A stretch of 6,338 nucleotides of DNA, from positions 1 through 6,338 of the forward strand of contig JAKSDN010001187.1 in assembly GCA_022360075.1 (NCBI GenBank). Reading direction: 5' to 3'. Under the pieces are notes generated by a model, which was not told the origin of the DNA, made no database searches, and was given only the letters and a program-made list of their open reading frames with translations. The stretch comes from Kiloniellales bacterium (lineage in GTDB: Bacteria; Pseudomonadota; Alphaproteobacteria; Kiloniellales; JAKSDN01). Positions 1 through 5,571 of this stretch are shown one piece after another (within the stretch, counting starts at the first letter, position 1; each line of letters opens with the position of its first letter). The translations under genes were made by a program, and so were the position numbers.

Positions 1-5
1 GCCCG

Positions 6-977
6 CTACTGCATCAAGCCGATGTCCTTCAGCACCACCGCGTGCTTGGCGACATTGCCGTCGATCTGCTGCTGGAAGCCGGCGCCGTCGAGAAAGGCCT
101 CGTTGAAGTTGAACTTCTTGTAAAGGTCGCGGGTCTCGTCGCTGTTCGCGACCTCGCTCACCGTCTCGCGCAGTTTGGCGGTCACGGCCTCCGGCGTGCC
201 CTTTTTGGTCAGCAGGCCGAACCAGACCGCGACCTCGAAGTCGTAGCCCTGCTCCTTGAAGGTCGGCACGTCCGGGAAGTAGGGCACCCGCTCGTCGGCC
301 GCGATGGCGAGCACGCGCAGCGTCCCCGACTTGGCCAAGGCGGTGTAGTTGGAGGCGCCGACGAAGACGAAGTCGACCTCGCCTGAGAGTGTCTTGGTGA
401 CCGCGCCTTTGCCGCCGCGCCCGCCGATGTGGACCATCTCGAGGCCCTGGTCCTTGGCGAAGATCTCCATGTTGATGTGCTGGGTCGCGCCGGGTCCGGG
501 GGTCGAGTACTTGATGCCGCCGGGCTCGGCCTGGGCCGCGGCGACGATGTCGCTCACCGCATTGAAGGGGCTGTCCGTCGCGACCGCGAGGCCGATCGGC
601 ACCTCGACGAGTTGCGCGATCGGCACGAAGTCGTCCGTCTTGTAGCCGGGGTCCTTGATCAGGGGGCGGGCGGTCAGCGCGCCGGTCGAGCCCATCAGCA
701 GCGTGTAGCCGTCGGCCGCGGCCTTGTTGGCTTCGGCCGTGCCCTTGCCGCCGCCGGCGCCGGGAATGTTCTTGACGATGAAGGGCACGCCCAGCTTGTC
801 CTTCAGGCGATCGGCGATCACGCGCGCGGTGCCGTCGAGGGCATCGCCGGCGCCGAAGGGCACGACGATCTGCACCGGCTTCTCCGGGTACTCGGCGGCG
901 GCCGGCTGCGGCGCCATGAAGGCGGCGGCCGCGCCGGCGAGCAGCAGCGCGGTAGCGGAGCGAAGAGACGTGAACAT
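6..977 (-). CDS. Tripartite tricarboxylate transporter (Bug/TctC family) substrate-binding protein
   Basis: A 323-residue exported solute-binding protein, predicted to capture a small carboxylate or similar organic anion in the periplasm for a TctAB-type permease. Residues 1-28 form a signal peptide (short basic start, Ala/Leu-rich core, AAA before E29). The mature start, YPEKPVQIVVPFGAGDALDG, matches the family's conserved first strand and ligand loop, and the second signature, NIPGAGGGKGTAEANKAAADGYTLL-like, follows at about residues 70-94. The length is normal for the family. The ATG at 977 is preceded on the minus strand by AGGGGG with an 8-nt spacer, a good ribosome binding site. No TctA or TctB permease gene lies in the window; Bug proteins are commonly encoded as orphans. 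It is divergent from the cyclodeaminase-like gene, which hints at shared use of a substrate. Family assignment is firm; the ligand is unknown. Confidence 0.95.
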   Translation of the reverse strand: MFTSLRSATALLLAGAAAAFMAPQPAAAEYPEKPVQIVVPFGAGDALDGTARVIADRLKDKLGVPFIVKNIPGAGGGKGTAEANKAAADGYTLLMGSTGALTARPLIKDPGYKTDDFVPIAQLVEVPIGLAVATDSPFNAVSDIVAAAQAEPGGIKYSTPGPGATQHINMEIFAKDQGLEMVHIGGRGGKGAVTKTLSGEVDFVFVGASNYTALAKSGTLRVLAIAADERVPYFPDVPTFKEQGYDFEVAVWFGLLTKKGTPEAVTAKLRETVSEVANSDETRDLYKKFNFNEAFLDGAGFQQQIDGNVAKHAVVLKDIGLMQ

Positions 978-1224
978 CGTTTGGGCCCCCTGTTGGCTTG
1001 GCGACGCCTTCCGTCGGCGACCGTCCCGTCAGCCGAGCTTCATACCGGGCACCGCCGGTTGCTTCGTACAAGGCGAGTAATCTATACAAGCAGGAACGGA
1101 ATACCAGCCTCCCTGCCGGCCTCGCACGGTCGGCAAACAGAGTTCCTGAAGCCACGCCTCACGGCAGGTTGATCTTACGGTCGGCCGCACAATCTGACGT
1201 GGCCCGAAACGGCGAAGAAGTGCC
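978..1224. promoter_or_regulatory. Divergent intergenic region between the Bug protein gene and the cyclodeaminase operon
   Basis: This 247-bp spacer must hold the promoters for both divergent transcription units. It contains a locally AT-richer patch at about 1064-1105 in otherwise GC-rich DNA. TACAAG occurs twice in the same orientation (1067-1072 and 1085-1090), 18 bp apart, and could be half-sites for a regulator. No credible gene was found here. The short open frames crossing it lack family features and run antisense to, or into, the flanking genes. Confidence 0.5.
1059..1088 (+). promoter_or_regulatory. Candidate sigma70-type promoter for the cyclodeaminase operon
   Basis: TTGCTT (1059-1064) and TATACA (1083-1088) are separated by 18 bp, a permissible sigma70 spacing with partial matches to both consensus hexamers. 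It would give a leader of about 130 nt ahead of the ATG at 1225. The two TACAAG repeats overlap the spacer and the -10 element, as a repressor site might. The match is weak and could be chance. Confidence 0.22.
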
Positions 1225-2229
1225 ATGCAAGAGATCTGGATCGACTATCTCAACCGCCCCGACATCGCCGCGCTGGCCTTGAGCGACGCGGAGATCATCG
1301 CCGCCGTCGAGCAATCCCTGGCCGCCCAAGGCCGCGGCGAGACGGTGATCGAGCCGCGCGTCCACTTGGGGCCGGAAAGCTCGGACAAGGGCCACTTCAA
1401 CGTGCTGCGCGGCGTGATCAAGCCGCTGGCGCTGGCCGGCGTGAAGGTGGTCGGCGACTATGTCGACAACTACAAGATCGACCTGCCGTCGGAGCTCGCG
1501 ATCCTCGCGCTCTTCGATCCGGAGAACGGCGTGCCCAAGGCCTTGATCGACGCCTCGGAGATCACCGACATGCGCACCGGCGCGATGACCGCCGTCGGCG
1601 CGAAGTATCTGGCGCGGCAGGACAGCAAGGTGCTCGGCCACATCGGTGCGCGCGGCACGGCCTATTGGAACGTTCGGCTGCTCGACAGCCTGTTCGACTT
1701 CGACGAGATCCGCGTGCACTCGCGGCGGGCGGAGAGCCGCGAGGCCTTCGGCGCCAAGTTGAGCGCGGACCTGAACAAGCCGGTGCGGGTGGTCGAGGAC
1801 TGGCAGTCCTGCCTGGAGGGCGCGGACATTCTGGTGGAGGCCTCGCGCCTGCCCGAGCCGAAGCCGCTGTTCAAGACCGACTGGGTCAAGCCCGGCGCCT
1901 TCGTCGTGCCCTATGGCACCATGAGCGCGGTCGAGTTCTCGCTGACCGACGTGATGGACAAGGTCGTCGTCGACGACTGGGTGCAGTGCCAGCCGGGCCG
2001 GCCCTTCGGCGCCCTGCGGCGCCACGTCGACGAGGGCAAGGTCACGCGAGAGAGCCTGCATGCCGAGATGGGCGAGATCGTCGCCGGCCTCGAGCCCGGT
2101 CGCGAGCGCGACGACGAGACCATCCTGTTCTGGCACCGCGGACTCTCGACCTCCGACATCGCGCTCGGCTGGGCCATGATCGAGAAGGCGCGCGAGAAGG
2201 GCCTCGGGCAGAAGCTGCGCTTCGCCTGA
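1225..2229 (+). CDS. Ornithine cyclodeaminase / mu-crystallin family protein
   Basis: A 334-residue cytosolic NAD(P)-dependent enzyme of the ornithine cyclodeaminase/mu-crystallin family. Members perform ornithine cyclisation to proline, or reduction/dehydrogenation of imino and amino acids. Visible landmarks: R45 in EPRVHL; K74 in GVKVVGDY; a MRTGA motif with R117; a Rossmann nucleotide-binding turn at residues 138-146 (GHIGARGTA); and DDW at 250-252 near the position of the family's catalytic aspartate. The Rossmann turn departs from the common GxGxQA form, so it may belong to a subfamily other than true ornithine cyclodeaminase. The length is typical. The ATG is preceded by GAAGAAG, a modest ribosome binding site. 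Its stop codon overlaps the ATG of the next gene, so the two are probably translationally coupled. The family is secure; the substrate is not. Confidence 0.92.
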   Translation: MQEIWIDYLNRPDIAALALSDAEIIAAVEQSLAAQGRGETVIEPRVHLGPESSDKGHFNVLRGVIKPLALAGVKVVGDYVDNYKIDLPSELAILALFDPENGVPKALIDASEITDMRTGAMTAVGAKYLARQDSKVLGHIGARGTAYWNVRLLDSLFDFDEIRVHSRRAESREAFGAKLSADLNKPVRVVEDWQSCLEGADILVEASRLPEPKPLFKTDWVKPGAFVVPYGTMSAVEFSLTDVMDKVVVDDWVQCQPGRPFGALRRHVDEGKVTRESLHAEMGEIVAGLEPGRERDDETILFWHRGLSTSDIALGWAMIEKAREKGLGQKLRFA

Positions 2230-3062
2230 TGTCGGCCCAGAGCGCAGGGGGCGAAGGTCTGGTCGCTTGCGCGCGCATGTACAACCTGACGCCAGCCATC
2301 GCCGCAGCCTGGAGAGAGCTGTTCCAGCGCGTGTCCGCGACCAGTGGCGTTCCGCTGCGGGTGATCGACTACCCAGCTCCCGCCAGTCTCGGCGCGCTCT
2401 GGAAACGTGCGGACCTGGGCTGCACCTTCATGTGCGGCTGGCCCTTCGCGATGGCCGGGCCGCAACCCCTCACCGTCGCCGCGCCCGTGCCAAGGCCACC
2501 GCGCTATGGGGGCGAAGCGGTCTACCACAGCGACTTGGTCGTCCGGCGCGACTCGCCCTATCAGTGCCTAGAGGACACCTTCGGCGGCCGGATCGGATGG
2601 ACCGTCGAGAACTCGCATTCGGGCTTCAACGCCGCCCGCCATCACCTGCTCGCCTTCAGGCAACCGGAGCGGCCGAGTCTCTACCGCGAGAGCATCGGGC
2701 CCTTGGTGACGCCCCTGGCCGCGATCCGGGCCGTGCTCGACGATGTGGTCGATGTCGCTGCGATCGACGGCTACGCGCTCGACCTCCTGCGCCGCCATGC
2801 GCCAGAGGAGACAGCCGAGCTGCGCGTGGTGGCGACGACGGCGCCCGCGCCCGTCCCGCCGCTCGTCGCCAGCCCCGGCGAGGCCAACGCCGCCGCGCGA
2901 CTGAAAGAGACTTTTCTCACCGTGCATGAAGAACTTGCTGCCGAGCCTTTACTGGACACGCTGCTGCTCGAACGCTTCACGGGCGTGAACGCGGCGCATT
3001 ACCAACTCCAGATCGACTGGGCCGCTGATGCTCTTGAGGCGGGCTACCCTAAACCTGCCTGA
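2229..3062 (+). CDS. PhnD/SsuA-type substrate-binding-fold protein lacking a signal peptide
   Basis: A 277-residue protein resembling the phosphate/phosphonate (PhnD, COG3221-like) periplasmic-binding family. Family-like segments, in order, are ARMYNLTP (15-22), LWKRADLGCTFMCGWPFAM (58-75), a hinge-strand stretch VYHSDLVVRRDSP (98-110), GGRIGWTVENSHSGFNAARH (119-138) and VAAIDGYALDLL (176-187). The N-terminus (MSAQSAGGEGLVACARMYN) has no hydrophobic leader, so export by the Sec system is not predicted. It may bind its ligand in the cytosol or act as a solitary binding-fold protein. The open frame extends far upstream inside the cyclodeaminase gene; the start at 2229 was chosen because its ATG overlaps the cyclodeaminase TGA (TGATG) and homologous sequence begins just after it. 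No permease or ATPase partner is adjacent. The 3' end overlaps the convergent glutathione transferase gene. Confidence 0.82.
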   Translation: MSAQSAGGEGLVACARMYNLTPAIAAAWRELFQRVSATSGVPLRVIDYPAPASLGALWKRADLGCTFMCGWPFAMAGPQPLTVAAPVPRPPRYGGEAVYHSDLVVRRDSPYQCLEDTFGGRIGWTVENSHSGFNAARHHLLAFRQPERPSLYRESIGPLVTPLAAIRAVLDDVVDVAAIDGYALDLLRRHAPEETAELRVVATTAPAPVPPLVASPGEANAAARLKETFLTVHEELAAEPLLDTLLLERFTGVNAAHYQLQIDWAADALEAGYPKPA

Positions 3063-3795
3063 AGTCGCGGTAGATATCGTTGGCCCAACGCACGCAGGGC
3101 CGGTCGCTGTAGGCCTCGATGATCGTCCGATACGTGGGCCAGGGCGTCATGGCCGCGTAGACCGGATGCTGCGCCGGCCGTGCGATCGGCGAGATCAGGC
3201 TCGCGACAGCGATGTCGGCGCGGGTCAGGCGATCGCCGACGAGGAAACGGCGTTCGTCGCCGAGCCGTTCGTCGAGATGGTCGAGCTCCTTCTCCACGCC
3301 GGCGCGCGCCTGCGGCACGTCCTCGGCCTTGGCGTGCAGACCGCTCATGATGAGCCGGCGGGTGACGGGCCACATCAGCCAAGCGAGCGGCGTCTGTCTC
3401 CAGGATGCGCCGCGAAGCAGTTGGCGCGCGACGGCCAACGGCTCCGTGGGCAGCGAGACGGCGTAGATCAGTCGCCTCACCGCCACGCCGAGGCCTCGAT
3501 CGGCACGTTCCTCGACTCGTTCGATTTCGCCGCGCTCAGCGGACGAAGCTTCGTGGTGCCAGCCCGCCCGGCCCGCGCTTTCGAGCCAATCCAGGATCGC
3601 GCCGCTGCCCTGGATCGTGTTTCCGGCGCTGGTCAGGATCGGCACGCTGCTGCCGCCGGCCGCCACGCGTCGGGCCACCACGACATGCGGGCCCGGCACC
3701 CAATGCACTTCGCGATAGTCGAGGCCGCAGAGATCGAGCGACCACCGGGCCTTCTCGCAGTAGTGGGAGATCGCGAAGGTATAGAGCGTCGCCAT
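3049..3795 (-). CDS. Glutathione S-transferase family protein
   Basis: A 248-residue two-domain cytosolic protein of the glutathione S-transferase family, predicted to conjugate or reduce substrates with glutathione. The thioredoxin-like N-terminal domain (about 1-75) shows SHYC at 10-13 (an S/C active-site motif), SVPIL at 50-54 with the cis-proline P52, and QGSGAILDWLE at 62-72, the gamma-glutamyl-binding segment. The helical C-terminal domain follows, with the folding motif FLVGDRLTRADIAVASL (184-200), including T191 and D194 of the N-capping box. The frame is open upstream to 4362, but that part is antisense-like filler overlapping the methyltransferase gene in another frame; MATLYTFAISHYCEKARW is the natural start. 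It lies 74 nt downstream of the methyltransferase gene on the same strand and may be co-transcribed. Substrate unknown. Confidence 0.9.
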   Translation of the reverse strand: MATLYTFAISHYCEKARWSLDLCGLDYREVHWVPGPHVVVARRVAAGGSSVPILTSAGNTIQGSGAILDWLESAGRAGWHHEASSAERGEIERVEERADRGLGVAVRRLIYAVSLPTEPLAVARQLLRGASWRQTPLAWLMWPVTRRLIMSGLHAKAEDVPQARAGVEKELDHLDERLGDERRFLVGDRLTRADIAVASLISPIARPAQHPVYAAMTPWPTYRTIIEAYSDRPCVRWANDIYRDFRQV

Positions 3796-3869
3796 GGCTC
3801 GAAATGCCTCGTCGCACCTTCCGGTACGCAGGGCGCGGCCCTTTGGATCAGATCGCCGCGACGCGCGGC

Positions 3870-4337
3870 TCACAGCCAGCGTCTCACCGTGTCTTTGTAG
3901 TTCCGATAGTCCTCGCCGAACTTGCGCTCCAGATAGGCCTCTTCGCGCAGGATGACGAAGCGCTGGATGGTCGCGACCGCGGGAACCACCGTGACCAGCG
4001 CCCAGAGACTGTCGATGGCAAGGCCGATCCCCAGGCATAGCACGGCCAGCGCGACGTAGGCGGGATTGCGCGAGCGGGAAAAGGGTCCCGTGGTGATGAT
4101 CGCCGTCGTGGGCTTGTAGGGATCGATGCTGGTCTTGGCCTTCAGAAAGGCGCGCAAGACCCAGGCCGCCAGGAGCAGGCTCGCGGCGATCAAGGCGCCG
4201 CCGAGCAGGTACTGCGCGTTCTGCGGCAGGAAGGGGAGAGGCCAGAGCCGGTCCAGGCCCAGGCCGACGAGCAGCCAGAACAGATAGATGACCGGCGGCG
4301 GCGCCAGGACGCCTGCGGTGTCCTTTGCTGGGGGCAT
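3870..4337 (-). CDS. Isoprenylcysteine carboxyl methyltransferase family membrane protein
   Basis: A 155-residue integral membrane protein of the bacterial isoprenylcysteine carboxyl methyltransferase / phospholipid methyltransferase (PEMT-like) family, predicted to methylate a lipid-soluble or membrane-associated substrate with S-adenosylmethionine. Hydrophobic segments at about 14-30, 43-62, 93-110 and 112-129 suggest four membrane spans. The conserved cofactor-binding stretch is TTGPFSRSRNPAYVAL (82-97), and the C-terminal signature runs from EEAYLERKFG (132-141) through YRNYKDTVRRWL (144-155). Bacterial members of this length usually have no known substrate, and bacteria lack classical prenylated CAAX proteins, so the name indicates fold rather than reaction. 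No convincing Shine-Dalgarno sequence precedes the ATG at 4337. The glutathione transferase gene follows on the same strand. Confidence 0.9.
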   Translation of the reverse strand: MPPAKDTAGVLAPPPVIYLFWLLVGLGLDRLWPLPFLPQNAQYLLGGALIAASLLLAAWVLRAFLKAKTSIDPYKPTTAIITTGPFSRSRNPAYVALAVLCLGIGLAIDSLWALVTVVPAVATIQRFVILREEAYLERKFGEDYRNYKDTVRRWL

Positions 4338-4430
4338 GGGGCAGGGCTACGGCGGTTCGCAATGTGAGCGGCTAAGCCTAGCTTAAGGATCAGCGCTCAA
4401 CTACCTTCCAGTTCACTCCGGCAAACTGTC

Positions 4431-4453
4431 GTTGCCGGACTTGATCCGGCAAT
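4431..4453 (+). repeat. Palindromic intergenic repeat, copy 1
   Basis: A perfect 8-bp inverted repeat, TTGCCGGA (4432-4439) and TCCGGCAA (4445-4452), with loop CTTGA and a G/T pair just outside. It resembles the short dispersed palindromes (REP/BIME-like, core CCGGACTTGATCCGG) seen between genes in many alphaproteobacteria. Orientation is set by the loop reading CTTGA on the plus strand. Confidence 0.75.
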
Positions 4454-4462
4454 TCAGGCGTC

Positions 4463-4476
4463 GCTTGACCCAGGTG
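4463..4476 (+). repeat. Palindromic intergenic repeat, partial copy 2
   Basis: GCTTGACCCAGGTG matches the reverse complement of one side of copy 3 (CACCGGGTCAAGC, 4488-4500) apart from one extra A. It looks like half of the repeat unit in the same orientation as copy 1. With copy 3 it can form a long alternative stem of 13 bp with one bulged base and an 11-nt loop. Confidence 0.6.
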
Positions 4477-4485
4477 CCACTCTGG

Positions 4486-4508
4486 ATCACCGGGTCAAGC
4501 CCGGTGAT
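4486..4508 (-). repeat. Palindromic intergenic repeat, copy 3 (inverted)
   Basis: A perfect 9-bp inverted repeat, ATCACCGGG (4486-4494) and CCCGGTGAT (4500-4508), around the loop TCAAG. The loop is the reverse complement of the copy 1 loop, so this unit is in opposite orientation. The arms keep the CCGG core but differ from copy 1 with compensating changes that preserve pairing. Confidence 0.75.
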
Positions 4509-4570
4509 GACAAGTGACGTGTGGCAACTCTCTGATCTCAAAGAGTTCATTTCGAGTCGGACTCCTACAT

Positions 4571-4600
4571 AGACCTCGGGTCAAGCCAGAGGGTGACACT
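4571..4600 (-). repeat. Palindromic intergenic repeat, degenerate copy 4
   Basis: CGGGTCAAGCC at 4577-4587 matches the centre of copy 3, and the downstream GGGTGACA resembles the copy 3 flank GGTGATGACA. The stem is decayed: CCTC (4574-4577) can still pair with GAGG (4589-4592) and GG with CC next to the loop, with a G/A mismatch between them. It appears to be an old copy in the same orientation as copy 3. Confidence 0.5.
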
Positions 4601-4655
4601 GTAGACAGAGGCTGAGCGAGAAGCTCAGAGAACTGATGGTTCGCCTCTTGCTCGC

Positions 4656-5489
4656 CTATGCCCCCACCGCCGCTTTCCTCTGCCAGGCTTCGAAGCTCGT
4701 CGGGCCCAGCTCGAACTTGCTACTGGCGTCCAGGTAGTCATGGCCATGAATCACGACGCTCGTGGCGTCGATGAAGGCCACGGCGTAGGCCGGCGGCTCG
4801 TGGCTGCCAGGGATTGCGTCGCTGGCGCTGAAGTCGAGCCAGACTTGGTGGGCCGTCGCGCGGATGGTCGAGCAGGCGATGCCGTGCCAGGAGCCGCAGA
4901 TCGGTCGGTGGACATGGCCGTAGAAGAGATGGCGGATCTTGTGGCTGTGCCGGGCGACGACGCGCTCGAAGGCCGCCGCATCCAGCAGGCCGATGGCGTC
5001 GACCGGCGCGAGGTGCACCGGAAAAGGCGGATGGTGCACGAAGAGGAAGACCGGCACGTCGCCGGGGGCCGTGAGCTGCGAATCGAGCCAGGCTAGGCGC
5101 GATTCACAGTAGACGCCTGCATGGGTGCCCGGATGGTTGCTGTCGAGCAGCAGGAAGCGGCCGGCGGGCGTGTCGAAGGCGTCCTGGACGAAGCCTTCGT
5201 TATCGACCACCGCTTCGGGAAAGGCGGCGAGAAAGGCTTCGCGGTTGTCGTGATTGCCGAGCAAGAGCTTCAGCGGAACTTTCAGCGCGCCGAGCACCGC
5301 TTTCAACGAGGCGTAAGCTTCCGGCTCGCCCCAATGCGTCAGGTCTCCGGTGATCACGCAGAGGTCGGCGTCGGCGTGATGGACGTTGATGTCGGCGACG
5401 CAGGCTTCCAGACGCGCCCGCGGATCGAGGCCGAAGATCGTCTCGCCGGGCTTGGCGAAATGGGTGTCGGTGACGTGGATCAGCTTCAT
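4656..5489 (-). CDS. Class III metallophosphodiesterase (GpdQ/CpdA-like)
   Basis: A 277-residue binuclear-metal phosphodiesterase of the calcineurin-like family, expected to hydrolyse phosphodiesters such as glycerophosphodiesters or 3',5'-cyclic AMP. All metal-site motifs are present in order: D8-x-H10 (HVTDTHF), GDLTH with D49, GNHD at 78-81, HHPPF with H152/H153, and GHVH with H192 and H194. Their spacing and the HF(x)4GE start closely follow Enterobacter GpdQ. The frame extends to 5552, but the ATG at 5489 is preferred because the family begins MKLIHVTDTHF and AAGGA lies 10 nt upstream. There is no signal peptide, so it is probably cytosolic. It follows the remnant of an ABC transporter gene by 82 nt. 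Phosphodiesterases of this type can accompany glycerol-phosphate-type uptake operons, so glycerophosphodiester breakdown is a reasonable guess; cAMP hydrolysis is the alternative. Confidence 0.92.
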   Translation of the reverse strand: MKLIHVTDTHFAKPGETIFGLDPRARLEACVADINVHHADADLCVITGDLTHWGEPEAYASLKAVLGALKVPLKLLLGNHDNREAFLAAFPEAVVDNEGFVQDAFDTPAGRFLLLDSNHPGTHAGVYCESRLAWLDSQLTAPGDVPVFLFVHHPPFPVHLAPVDAIGLLDAAAFERVVARHSHKIRHLFYGHVHRPICGSWHGIACSTIRATAHQVWLDFSASDAIPGSHEPPAYAVAFIDATSVVIHGHDYLDASSKFELGPTSFEAWQRKAAVGA

Positions 5490-5512
5490 GGCCTGTCGTC
5501 CTTGCCGAGCGT

Positions 5513-5544
5513 GGTTCCGGGCCGACCTCGGCCGACCCGAAACC
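5513..5544 (-). terminator. Strong intercistronic hairpin after the ABC remnant
   Basis: Arms 5513-5526 and 5531-5544 form a 14-bp stem with a CGAG loop in minus-strand RNA. Eleven pairs are Watson-Crick and three are G-U, and the latter would be A-C mismatches in plus-strand RNA, so the structure favours the minus-strand transcript. It lies 27 nt past the stop of the truncated ORF and 23 nt before the phosphodiesterase ATG. There is no T-tract, so it may be an mRNA-stabilising or attenuating element rather than a full terminator. The same segment can be read as a direct repeat GGCCGACC at 5520-5527 and 5530-5537. Confidence 0.5.
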
Positions 5545-5571
5545 GTTGTCAAACTCGCCTCAGTTCACCGG

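Larger units (their letters stand above)
4338..4655. other. Gene-free region with a cluster of palindromic repeats
   Basis: A 318-bp stretch upstream of the methyltransferase gene and downstream of the phosphodiesterase gene. No supported coding sequence was found. Its centre (about 4431-4600) is occupied by related palindromic units in both orientations, described separately. Two smaller hairpins are visible: TAAGC/GCTTA at 4373-4385 and CTGAGC/GCTCAG at 4612-4628. The latter lies about 28 nt past the phosphodiesterase stop and might contribute to ending or stabilising that transcript, though it has no T-tract. The methyltransferase promoter should lie here but no clear hexamers were identified. 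Confidence 0.7.

Noticed and set aside
429..1172. A 247-codon plus-strand open frame opposite the Bug protein gene
   Set aside because: It is antisense to a well-supported gene, has low-complexity GC-driven composition and shows no recognisable domain.
1159..2136. A 325-codon minus-strand open frame opposite the cyclodeaminase gene
   Set aside because: It is rich in Arg, His, Asp and Val with no family motif, typical of the reverse of a GC-rich gene. The plus-strand protein is clearly homologous to a known family.
1665..2228. Upstream extension of the PhnD-like frame to an ATG at 1665
   Set aside because: It lies wholly inside the cyclodeaminase gene in another frame and gives Arg/Ala-rich filler. 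The overlapping TGATG at 2229 is the natural start.
3028..3900. A 290-codon plus-strand open frame opposite the glutathione transferase gene
   Set aside because: It mirrors the real gene in codon structure and contains no domain; the glutathione transferase motifs are unambiguous.
3796..4362. N-terminal extension of the glutathione transferase frame to 4362
   Set aside because: It overlaps the membrane methyltransferase gene in a different frame and has no similarity to an extra domain. The thioredoxin-like domain starts at the ATG at 3795.
4612..4628. CTGAGC/GCTCAG hairpin as a rho-independent terminator for the phosphodiesterase gene
   Set aside because: The stem is only 6 bp with no T-tract on the minus strand, so it is mentioned only as a possible weak structure.
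5490..5552. A 21-residue extension of the phosphodiesterase to an ATG at 5552
   Set aside because: It would run through the intercistronic hairpin, adds a basic non-family segment and ignores the AAGGA site before the ATG at 5489.
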